In this document: piece after piece, positions 1-5,263 of the stretch
Layout of the letters: each line of letters begins with the position of its first letter
Numbering within the stretch: the first letter of the stretch is position 1
Assembly: GCA_964450435.1 (NCBI GenBank)
Contig: CAYVCX010000092.1
Location: 1-8,541 of the forward strand
Direction of reading: 5' to 3'
From: SKLM01 sp964450435
GTDB lineage: Bacteria; Chloroflexota; Anaerolineae; B4-G1
DNA length: 8,541 nt
Notes under the pieces: model-generated
Told to the model about the DNA's origin: nothing
The model's database searches: none
What the model saw: the letters and a program-made list of their open reading frames with translations, nothing else
Made by a program: the position numbers and the translations under genes

Positions 1-2
1 TG

Positions 3-496
3 CTGGCAAGCAAACGGCTTAGGGCTGGCCTGCGCCAGCTGGCCGCACGCTGGGCGGGTGGAAAGAGGCATTGATCATCGTGAAGCCTGATACCGTGCTG
101 CGCTGGCATCGCGAGCTCTTTAGACGCTTTTGGAAGCGTAAGTCAAAGTCCCAGGCCAAGCAGGGCAGACCGCTGCTGACTGAGGATCTTGTGGCTCTGA
201 TCAAACAGATGGCGGCAGTGCGGGCTGCCAGGGAGAACGCAACTTGGGGCGCAGAGCGCATTCGTGGAGAGCTACTCAAGTTGGGGGTTCGCGTCAGTAA
301 GAGCACGATTCAGCGGTACATAGAAGAGCGTGGATCTCGTTCATCGAATCAAACGTGGCCGACGTTGCTACACAACCGCGCCAGCCAGATCTGGGCCTGC
401 GGCTTCCTGCAAACCTACGACATCTCGTTCCGCGTTCTGGCTCGTGTCCCCCCTGCCAACCCGCTCCCGTCCTGTCATACCGATCAGCTCGACTGA
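3..496 (+). pseudogene. Integrase/transposase fragment (rve/DDE type), frameshifted and truncated
   Basis: This is the N-terminal part of an integrase-core transposase. The best-preserved part (TTG at 71 onward) contains 'KPDTVLRWHRELFRRFW', a Gly-Arg-Pro linker, a helix-turn-helix-like stretch 'WGAERIRGELLKLGVRVSKS', and the start of the catalytic domain, 'SQIWACGFLQTYD'. Upstream, the related text 'LRAGLRQLAARWAG' is in another frame (from base 3). A one-base deletion near 57-59 would join it to 'WKEALIIVKPDTV'; otherwise a TAG at 20-22 blocks the later frame. In relatives I recall, the first catalytic aspartate sits in 'ACDF'. Here codon 401-403 is GGC (Gly), one transition from GAC. After about 430 no frame resembles the rest of the domain, so about half of a 340-390 aa protein is missing. 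No terminal inverted repeats were found. Family assignment is from remembered motifs. It is very unlikely to be active. Confidence 0.75.
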
Positions 497-567
497 CGGC
501 ACGGATTCTCCCTGCCTCTCCTGTGGCTCATGGCTCTCGGGACTCGACTGGCTTCTCTCACAGACCA

Positions 568-720
568 CTCGGTCCTCTGCTATTCGTTATTGCTGGCCAT
601 TTGGTGCACTCCTTGACGTCACTGTATGGCGACCTCCAGGCAGATGCCGATATCCAGGTTCGGCTTGGCGTCGCGAGCCTCCTCGACACAAATGCGCACC
701 AGCCGGCGGCCTATGTCATG
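568..720 (-). pseudogene. Remnant of PEP-utilising enzyme C-terminal domain (pyruvate phosphate dikinase-like)
   Basis: Reading the minus strand from 720 down to 640 gives an uninterrupted peptide starting 'DIGRRLVRICVEEARDAKP' and ending 'NLDIGIC'. This resembles the PPDK C-terminal barrel segment just before the 'GICGEHGGDP' motif. The frame then runs to 'LEVAIQ' and a stop. In another frame, 'SDVKECTKW' is weakly like the following 'SSVEFCHEV' segment, which suggests an indel around 630-640. No start codon, stop or flanking domain is recognisable on either side. It is therefore a scrap of a normally 870-900 aa enzyme of pyruvate/PEP interconversion. The match is by eye over about 26 residues. 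A chance resemblance, or another PEP-utilising family member (PEP synthase or PtsI), cannot be excluded. Confidence 0.4.
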
Positions 721-785
721 CCTGGAACAGAGCAGCTACAGAGACTCTGGGACGGGATCAGATGAAGTTACAGCGCGGTAGGGCC

Positions 786-1130
786 TTAGCGTAGGCGGCG
801 ACCTAGATGGATACTCAGCTCCCCATCCTCTTCGATGATTTCCTGCGGCCTCCATACTCGCTCATCGATAAAAGTCCCTTGATAAGTTGTGTACGCCTCG
901 ACGAAGTGGACTCTACCACTCTCTGTGTTATGGCGAAGCATCGCTGCGGCTGACGAATCGTCGGCGAAGAGAAGAATGACATCGGCGTCCTTCTGTGCTT
1001 CATATCCCTCACTCTGTGTGCGGAGCCACAGGCCAGGGAACAGATGGGAATACGGGACTTCAATGAGCAAAGGTCGCACGGCAGTGCCTATCCTCCTGCA
1101 GTCACCTTTTCCTGGTGTTGCTCCTGCCAA
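786..1130 (-). CDS. Hypothetical protein, 114 aa; start uncertain, possibly N-terminally truncated
   Basis: I do not recognise this protein. It reads like a real one: acidic and hydrophobic residues are well mixed. There is a probable beta-strand/loop segment, 'DADVILLFADDSSAAAML', followed by 'VHFVEAYTTYQGTFIDERVW' and a basic C-terminus, 'HLGRRLR'. No signal peptide or membrane helix is visible, so it is probably cytoplasmic. The start given is a TTG with no clear ribosome-binding site, and the frame is open only five codons further upstream (TAG at 1146-1148). A second possible start is GTG at 1079. It has AGGAGG (1092-1097) 12 bases ahead, which is rather far. The sequence at the TTG does not look like a natural N-terminus ('FEYLAGATPGKGDC'), so this may be the surviving 3' part of a longer gene. 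It sits next to two gene remnants, which supports that view. Confidence 0.5.
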   Translation of the reverse strand: MAGATPGKGDCRRIGTAVRPLLIEVPYSHLFPGLWLRTQSEGYEAQKDADVILLFADDSSAAAMLRHNTESGRVHFVEAYTTYQGTFIDERVWRPQEIIEEDGELSIHLGRRLR

Positions 1131-1623
1131 GTACTCGAAGCATTTCTAGGCGAGCATGCAGCAGCAGACCAAGCGGGAAATGCTCAAACTACGAGAGTGT
1201 ACGGCGGGAGAAACCAGGGGAGTTCGGTACCTGGTAGCCACACGTACTGAATCAGACTCCGGCGCCGAAGGAACATGTGTCATCGCGTTAGTGCCGGATG
1301 GCCTGGGTCACGGCCCAGTGCCTCGGCGTCAGTCGGGATGATCTCGGCTTGCACCGCTGACGTTACCCCCATGATATGTACCAGTTTGAAGGTGTGTTTA
1401 TTGTGACTCTCTGGACGCCTCGAGGAGCCCCGAGAGAGCAGGGCTCCGTCGTCGTAGGATCCCCAGTCCCCCGACAGCCCGAACAAAGATCGCCGCGTGC
1501 GGTTCAGCACTGGTGCGGGTCGGGCGTGCGGCACGCCCACCGTAGCGTGGGTGCCGTCCGTCTGCTATCTAGACGTGCCACACTTGCTATCCGATACGCG
1601 GGCTTCTGCGGGATTCGGGTGAC
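1131..1623. other. Gene-free spacer of about 490 bp
   Basis: No frame on either strand gives convincing protein-like sequence here. The open frames are short, rich in Arg, Pro and Gly, and lack ribosome-binding sites. The spacer lies between two minus-strand genes. Its only clear structure is the palindrome group at 1522-1556. It may contain decayed coding sequence like the region to its left. Confidence 0.5.
1522..1556. repeat. Nested inverted repeats (overlapping palindromes)
   Basis: GGGCGTGC (1522-1529) is followed after one base by its perfect complement GCACGCCC (1531-1538). The second arm can instead fold forward: GGCAC-gc-CCAC (1530-1540) pairs with GTGGGTGCC (1546-1554) across a six-base loop. 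The two structures are mutually exclusive. The element lies about 70 bases past the stop codon of the membrane-protein gene on the minus strand. It could be a transcription-end structure, though no T-run follows, or a protein-binding dyad. Confidence 0.4.
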
Positions 1624-1983
1624 CTATGCACTAGAACCGCGTAACGCCACGCCGGTCCAGATTGCCCCCAGTAGGTCGATCACGCCAAAGAGAATCAGCA
1701 TTGGCTTGGCCAGGCCCAAGGCAACCAAGACAACGAACACGACGAAAGCCGACGGGCGGCAGTATAGCGACCATCGGAACAGTGGCTTCAACTCGGTGCG
1801 CCCCGCTTGAATGTAGTAGAAAGCCAAGATCAACACGAGCAATCCCACGACGCGAATCCACGGTTCGCTCGTGGTTGCAAAGCCGAACAGAGGCAGTATG
1901 GCGTTGGGAACTACCAGGAAACCGAGGCCTACGACCGCCATATAGATCCCGAATACGAGGATACTCTTAGCCGCGTTACTCGT
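1624..1983 (-). CDS. Small four-helix membrane protein, 119 aa, probable ACG start
   Basis: This is a hydrophobic protein with four likely membrane helices at about residues 8-33, 43-60, 77-92 and 94-113. It has a polar loop 'GRTELKPLFR' and a short tail. It resembles unnamed small integral membrane proteins I recall as beginning 'MSNAAKSILVFGIY'; no function is known to me. The first ATG in frame is at 1941, inside the first helix and without a ribosome-binding site. Fourteen codons upstream, AAAGGAGG (1988-1995) is followed by CAAC and then ACG-AGT-AAC, which would encode (M/T)SNAAKSILV. I therefore place the start at the ACG at 1983. Either ACG is used as a rare start codon or a T-to-C change has damaged the ATG and lowered expression. 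The zinc-ribbon gene ends about 100 bases upstream on the same strand. Confidence 0.7.
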   Translation of the reverse strand, partial: TSNAAKSILVFGIYMAVVGLGFLVVPNAILPLFGFATTSEPWIRVVGLLVLILAFYYIQAGRTELKPLFRWSLYCRPSAFVVFVVLVALGLAKPMLILFGVIDLLGAIWTGVALRGSSA

Positions 1984-1987
1984 GTTG

Positions 1988-1995
1988 CCTCCTTT
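1988..1995 (-). promoter_or_regulatory. Strong Shine-Dalgarno AAAGGAGG that decides the ACG start
   Basis: This is a near-perfect anti-16S match on the minus strand, four bases ahead of an ACG codon. There is no ATG, GTG or TTG at a usable distance in the same frame. It is the main evidence that translation of the membrane protein begins at 1983 and not at the ATG at 1941. Confidence 0.65.
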
Positions 1996-2085
1996 GCTGC
2001 TGTAGCGCTTCTTGCGAGATGTATGGCACCCAGCTTGTGGCTACTTGATAGTACACTCCTTGTCGCTGATCCTTGTCATCGTCGG

Positions 2086-2277
2086 TCACGTCGGTCGGTA
2101 TCGTCTGGGACAGCCCTTGCCCTGTCCCCGCTTGTGCCGGTAGAAGTAAGTGGTGCCTCCGTCCATTCGCTTCACGTGCCGCTTCCTGACTTGCGTGCCG
2201 CAGTCCGGGCAAACCGCTGTATCGGGCGCATCCGGCCCGGCGACCACGCGCTTTCCATCCGCTACTGCTTCCTTCAT
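2086..2277 (-). CDS. Tiny zinc-ribbon-like protein, 63 aa
   Basis: This short basic protein has a likely metal-binding site: Cys23-Pro-Asp-Cys26 ('AVCPDCGTQV'), then His48 ('YFYRHKRG') and Cys56 ('KGCPRRY'), a C2HC arrangement. About a quarter of the residues are Arg or Lys, mostly after residue 30, so nucleic-acid binding is possible. I recall similar orphan proteins of about 60 aa in Chloroflexota but know no function for them. The start is ATG at 2277. A weak AGGA lies about 12 bases upstream, so the ribosome-binding site is poor. The frame is open further upstream, but the text there is low-complexity and not protein-like. It lies 140 bases downstream of the beta-helix gene and could be co-transcribed with it. 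Confidence 0.6.
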   Translation of the reverse strand: MKEAVADGKRVVAGPDAPDTAVCPDCGTQVRKRHVKRMDGGTTYFYRHKRGQGKGCPRRYRPT

Positions 2278-2324
2278 TGGCGGTTGTATCCTGTGCAGCG
2301 ATGCATGCTCCGCTACTGTCCACC

Positions 2325-2363
2325 CGAGCCCGGGCCGTCCAGGTTCGTCTCCGGACCGTCCAG
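2325..2363. repeat. Imperfect tandem repeat, two copies of an 18-base unit
   Basis: CGAGCCCGGGCCGTCCAG (2325-2342) and CGTCTCCGGACCGTCCAG (2346-2363) match at 14 of 18 bases, with a 21-base period. They lie in the spacer between the beta-helix and zinc-ribbon genes. They may be a chance duplication in GC-rich DNA or paired binding sites. Confidence 0.3.
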
Positions 2364-2417
2364 CTGCACTCGCTGCCGCTGCAAGATGGCAAGTTTTCGG
2401 AATCCAGCTCGCTCCAC

Positions 2418-3587
2418 CTAGTCCCTCCGAAGAACAGGCAAGTAGGTCCGCCAGGAGTGAAGCTCGTACGCCCCCATGTCGCACACGGCTGCGCCGTCGT
2501 GATCCCCGTCGAAGGGTCTATCCCAACCACGCTGGTCCACGACCGGGCAAGCTGCTTGGCTGCCAGCATCGATGGCTGGGCTGGAGAACAGGAGCGCGTG
2601 CGTCCACGATGGGCCGCCGTTGTCCCGTAGGGGGCCAAGGAGAGCCTGCGTGTTGGTGATGTCGCCGGCGGCACTGAGGCCGCAGGAGTCGCCGTCGTCC
2701 AGATTGTGACCCAGCGATGTGACGGGCCTGTGGCAGTTAGCGGGCAGGTTGTCCGCCAGCAGCGTGTTGGCCAGGGTTGCGGTGTAGTAGTTCGCGATCG
2801 CTTGCGCGCCAGCGTTGCCGGCGAACGTGCAATTGGTCAGCGTGATGATCCTGTTGTTCGTCAGGCCTGCGCCATTGTTGGACGCATAGTTCCCGCTGAA
2901 GGTCACATTGACCAGCGTTGCGTCCCCATAGTTGAGCACACCTCCTCCTGCACGGGCAGTGTTACTGTAGAAGAGGGTGTTTGACACGTGGAGCGCGGAA
3001 TTGAAGAAGACGCCGCCGCCCCTATCGGCCGTGTTGTGGCTGACGACACAGTTGTCCAGCCTCAGTGCGCCACCGCCGCGGCCCCCGGGCGATATGGCGC
3101 CCCCGACGTCACTGGACTCGGTGCCGCTCACCACGTTGTTGATGAGAGCGACGTTCGTCAGCGTGAGGGCTCCGCGGTTCCAGATGCCTCCGCCACCGTA
3201 AACCCCTGACGCCGCGTGACCGTTCTGTATGGTGACGTCTGAGATGCTCACCCTGACGTTTGTCGCGATGGATATCACGCGTTGGTTTGTGACGTCTCCG
3301 TTCCCGTCCAGGGTCGTGCTGACCATGCCTGATCCGTGCATGACCAGATCTCTGTCGATGGAGAGGTTCTCGGTGTACGTTCCAGCCGCGACATTGATCG
3401 TCTCGCAGCCGGAGTTGCCCACGGCAGCCGCTACCGTTGTGTAGTCTGCCCCGGTCTCGCTCGAGTCAACGGTGCAGGCCGGACCGGACGCCAGATTAGC
3501 GGCCCGCGTCAACCCTCCTGTGACGGTTATGCTCAACAGAAGCGCAAGGAATGCGACGGCTGCGGCAGCCAAGATCCTACTGTTCAT
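2418..3587 (-). CDS. Secreted right-handed beta-helix protein with Chloroflexota-type C-terminal tail, 389 aa
   Basis: The start is ATG at 3587, preceded by AAGGAGAG at good spacing; an in-frame start at 3668 lacks this. Residues 1-30 form a signal peptide: MNSR, a hydrophobic core 'AAAAVAFLALLL', and a likely cleavage near Ala29-Ala30. Residues 45-125 hold a 'DYTTVAAAV..INVAAGTYTENL' region typical of parallel beta-helix (pectate-lyase-like) folds. Residues 130-285 are built of short glycine/asparagine repeats such as 'GGGGIWNRGALTLTNV', 'GGGVFFNSALHVSNTLFYSN' and 'NGAGLTNNRIITLTNCTF'. Residues 336-375 ('SPAIDAGSQAACPVVDQRGW' to 'CDMGAYEL') match the ending known as the choice-of-anchor Q type. 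The last residues are 'WRTYLPVLRRD'. It is probably a cell-surface or extracellular protein for carbohydrate or surface binding. No catalytic residues can be assigned, so enzyme activity is unproven. A hairpin lies in its leader. Confidence 0.85.
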   Translation of the reverse strand: MNSRILAAAAVAFLALLLSITVTGGLTRAANLASGPACTVDSSETGADYTTVAAAVGNSGCETINVAAGTYTENLSIDRDLVMHGSGMVSTTLDGNGDVTNQRVISIATNVRVSISDVTIQNGHAASGVYGGGGIWNRGALTLTNVALINNVVSGTESSDVGGAISPGGRGGGALRLDNCVVSHNTADRGGGVFFNSALHVSNTLFYSNTARAGGGVLNYGDATLVNVTFSGNYASNNGAGLTNNRIITLTNCTFAGNAGAQAIANYYTATLANTLLADNLPANCHRPVTSLGHNLDDGDSCGLSAAGDITNTQALLGPLRDNGGPSWTHALLFSSPAIDAGSQAACPVVDQRGWDRPFDGDHDGAAVCDMGAYELHSWRTYLPVLRRD

Positions 3588-3609
3588 CTCAGACTCTCCT
3601 TGTTTCTCA

Positions 3610-3637
3610 CGCCAGCTTGCCGAACCAGCCGCTGGCG
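3610..3637 (-). promoter_or_regulatory. Leader stem-loop upstream of the beta-helix gene
   Basis: CGCCAGC (3610-3616) and GCTGGCG (3631-3637) form a perfect seven-base stem around a 14-base loop. It lies 22 bases upstream of the ATG at 3587 and close to its ribosome-binding site, so it could influence translation or mRNA stability. No ligand-binding RNA family is recognised. Confidence 0.3.
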
Positions 3638-3700
3638 ACGGTTCCCAGGCATTCGAACCCCATAACAAGCGGGGTCATCAGGCGTCCCTTCTGCATCGAG

Positions 3701-3753
3701 GCCTCCCTTCGGGCCTGCCCCCCAGGCGTCAGCCTGGCGGGGCATGCGGAGGC
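3701..3753. promoter_or_regulatory. Large two-tier GC-rich stem-loop in the divergent spacer
   Basis: The inner arms are GCCTGCCCCCCAGGC (3713-3727) and GCCTGGCGGGGCATGC (3732-3747). They pair over 15 positions with one mismatch and one bulge, closed by a four-base GTCA loop. An outer stem, GCCTCC (3701-3706) with GGAGGC (3748-3753), encloses it with a one-sided six-base bulge. No T-run follows on either strand, so it is not a classical terminator. It could be an untranslated-leader structure of the minus-strand beta-helix gene, a dispersed palindromic repeat, or a protein-binding site. Confidence 0.45.
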
Positions 3754-3794
3754 TATTGGCTATGCTGAGCGGGAACGATTAGATGGTGAGCCGC

Positions 3795-3814
3795 GGGATC
3801 GATGCGGCGATCCC
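3795..3814. promoter_or_regulatory. Perfect inverted repeat GGGATCG/CGATCCC
   Basis: GGGATCG (3795-3801) and CGATCCC (3808-3814) are separated by six bases. A half-site spacing of 13 bases centre to centre suits a dimeric regulator that could control one or both divergent genes. A simple RNA hairpin is equally possible. Confidence 0.3.
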
Positions 3815-3948
3815 TCAAGCGGCTGCGCGTTCCTGCGGTGCGGCCGGGTGATGCTCCGTCGGTTCTTCCTCGGTTCGTCGAGGCTCACTCACAGCTAGTA
3901 TATGGGAGGGTGGATGAGCGGTCAAGTGACCTGGCCGGGGCTGGGTCC

Positions 3949-3976
3949 TTGTCCGCGTCCGCAGCGGAGGTAGAAT
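3949..3976 (+). promoter_or_regulatory. Candidate promoter for a leaderless radical SAM mRNA
   Basis: TTGTCC (3949-3954) and TAGAAT (3971-3976) are 16 bases apart. The A of the ATG at 3983 lies seven bases past the -10 box, exactly where transcription would be expected to begin. That would give an mRNA with no 5' leader. A GGAGG at 3966-3970 overlaps the spacer and is 12 bases from this ATG, which is poor as a ribosome-binding site. Confidence 0.4.
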
Positions 3977-3982
3977 GGCCGT

Positions 3983-5002
3983 ATGTCTCGCCAGTTTGTT
4001 CAACCAGCGCGCCTGCAGGAGCCGGCAGGAGACCACGTCCGCTGCCTTACCTGTGAACGGCGCTGCGTCATCGCCGAGGGCGAGCGCGGCTGGTGCCGCA
4101 CGCGCGAGAACCGCGGTGGCACCCTCGTGGCGCTCATCTACGGGGCGGTCTCGTCGCTCTCGTGCAACCCCATCGAAAAGAAACCGCTGTATCACGTCTA
4201 CCCCGGTTCGTTAGCCCTGACCGCCGGGTCGTGGTCCTGCAACTTCGACTGTCCCTGGTGCCAGAACTGGCACATCTCCAAGAAGGAGCCCCCGGGCGGG
4301 CGATTCATGGCGGCGGACGCCTTCGTGGCGCGGGCCGTGGAGGAGAGGTGCCGGGGGACGTCCATCAGCTTCAACGAGCCGACGTTGAGCCTGGAGTGGT
4401 CGCTCGACGTGTTCTGCCTGGCCCACGAGGCTGGCCTGTACAACACGTTCGTCACCAACGGCTACATGACCGAGGCCGCGCTCGATCTGCTGATCGAGGG
4501 TGGTTTGGACGCGATGAACGTCGACGTGAAGGGGGATCGGCAGGCGGTCCGACGGTGGTGCAAGGCGGGCGTGGAGGTGGTCTGGCGCAACTGCCGGGTG
4601 GCTCGAGAGCGAGGGGTCTGGGTGGAGATCACGACGCTCGTGATCCCGGGCGTGAACGACGCCGAGGAGGTACTTCGGGCCATTGCCGAACGGATCGTGG
4701 AGGAGCTGGGGCCGGAGACGCCGTGGCACGTGACGCGCTACTTCCCCGCCTGTCGATTTGATGCGCCGGCAACGCCTGTTGCCACGGTGGAGCGGGCGAG
4801 GGAGATCGGATTGGACGCCGGCCTGGACTACGTGTACCTGGGGAACGTGGTTGGTCGCCCTGGCGATCAGACACGGTGCCCGGACTGTGGGGTTGTGGTG
4901 ATCCGCCGCGGCCCGCTGCGCGGGACGAGGTGCGACGTGACGGGCGATGGACGCTGCCCGGAGTGTGGAAAGCGCATCCCGGGAAGGGGCCTGGGCGACT
5001 GA
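3983..5002 (+). CDS. amrS: AmmeMemoRadiSam system radical SAM enzyme, 339 aa
   Basis: This is a PflA-like radical SAM protein. It should bind a [4Fe-4S] cluster and cleave S-adenosylmethionine to start radical chemistry in the cytoplasm. The substrate of this family is not established to my knowledge. The cluster motif is Cys86-x3-Cys90-x2-Cys93 in 'SWSCNFDCPWCQNW'. An N-terminal cysteine set (C21, C24, C28, C38; 'CLTCERRCVIAEGERGWC') precedes the 'YGAVSSLSCNPIEKKPLYH' segment typical of the family. Downstream are 'ISFNEPTLSLEWS' and 'TNGYMTEAALDLLIEGGLDA', which fit SAM-binding strands of the barrel. The C-terminus has a zinc-ribbon-like set (C299, C302, C317, C325, C328). The length is normal and the gene intact. 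The usual partners AMMECR1 and Memo are not adjacent. An ATG at 3975, eight bases upstream, is better placed for the GGAGG but opens only an implausible 79-codon frame. Confidence 0.9.
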   Translation: MSRQFVQPARLQEPAGDHVRCLTCERRCVIAEGERGWCRTRENRGGTLVALIYGAVSSLSCNPIEKKPLYHVYPGSLALTAGSWSCNFDCPWCQNWHISKKEPPGGRFMAADAFVARAVEERCRGTSISFNEPTLSLEWSLDVFCLAHEAGLYNTFVTNGYMTEAALDLLIEGGLDAMNVDVKGDRQAVRRWCKAGVEVVWRNCRVARERGVWVEITTLVIPGVNDAEEVLRAIAERIVEELGPETPWHVTRYFPACRFDAPATPVATVERAREIGLDAGLDYVYLGNVVGRPGDQTRCPDCGVVVIRRGPLRGTRCDVTGDGRCPECGKRIPGRGLGD

Positions 5003-5019
5003 TCCTCGGCTCCGAGCGC

Positions 5020-5057
5020 CGGTCTCCCGGGCGTTGGATGCTTTGTCGGTCTCCCGG
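5020..5057. repeat. Direct repeat CGGTCTCCCGG, two copies
   Basis: The same 11 bases occur at 5020-5030 and 5047-5057, start to start 27 bases apart. The second copy overlaps the -35 box and spacer of the promoter at 5043-5071, so the pair could be an operator for a regulator of the membrane-protein gene. Confidence 0.35.
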
Positions 5058-5071
5058 AGGCGCAGTATAAT
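5043..5071 (+). promoter_or_regulatory. Sigma-70-like promoter for the polytopic membrane protein
   Basis: TTGTCG (5043-5048), a 17-base spacer and a perfect TATAAT (5066-5071) lie just after the radical SAM gene. Transcription would begin near 5078, giving an untranslated leader of about 185 bases before the ATG at 5264. The next gene therefore probably has its own promoter. Confidence 0.55.
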
Positions 5072-5208
5072 CTGCAGCCGACAACAAGGCCGAGCTCCGT
5101 CCAGGTCGTTCATCCTTCCATGGGCTCAACTAGCTGCCTTTCCTGAAAGAAGGTCCCAGAGGCAGGCTCGGCGCGCAGATCCGTCCCCGCTGACGGTGGC
5201 TGCGAGAA

Positions 5209-5228
5209 CCTGGTTCGTGGGAGCCAGG
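5209..5228 (+). promoter_or_regulatory. Leader stem-loop ahead of the membrane-protein gene
   Basis: CCTGGTTC (5209-5216) pairs with GAGCCAGG (5221-5228) over eight positions, one of them G-U, with a GTGG loop. It sits 25 bases before the GGAGG at 5254-5258. The upstream arm is also part of GAACC-T-GGTTC, which gives an alternative pairing. No known riboswitch class was recognised. Confidence 0.3.
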
Positions 5229-5263
5229 GGTGAGACTCTCAAAGAGAACTGAAGGAGGCTGCG

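Noticed and set aside
330..794. Plus-strand open frames over 330-794
   Set aside because: They neither continue the integrase nor look like proteins. The only protein-like signal there is on the minus strand.
1156..1341. 61-aa ORF on the plus strand
   Set aside because: It has no ribosome-binding site and no recognisable pattern. Part reads acceptably but the end is Arg/Pro/Gly text.
1976..2674. 232-aa open frame on the minus strand
   Set aside because: It runs out of frame through the beta-helix and zinc-ribbon genes, which have better motifs and composition.
2418..3668. Longer beta-helix ORF starting at 3668
   Set aside because: The 27 extra residues are not signal-like, and AAGGAGAG points to the ATG at 3587, which begins a clear signal peptide.
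3890..3905. Second promoter-like TAGTAT upstream of amrS
   Set aside because: The matching -35 box is weak and the spacing non-ideal; the 3949-3976 site fits better.
3975..4214. 79-aa frame from the ATG at 3975, well placed after GGAGG
   Set aside because: It is fully inside the amrS 5' region in another frame, with Ser/Arg/Ala-rich text and no homology-like features.
4211..5113. 300-aa open frame on the minus strand
   Set aside because: It is antisense to the well-supported radical SAM gene, has Arg/Pro/His-rich low-quality text, and lacks a ribosome-binding site.
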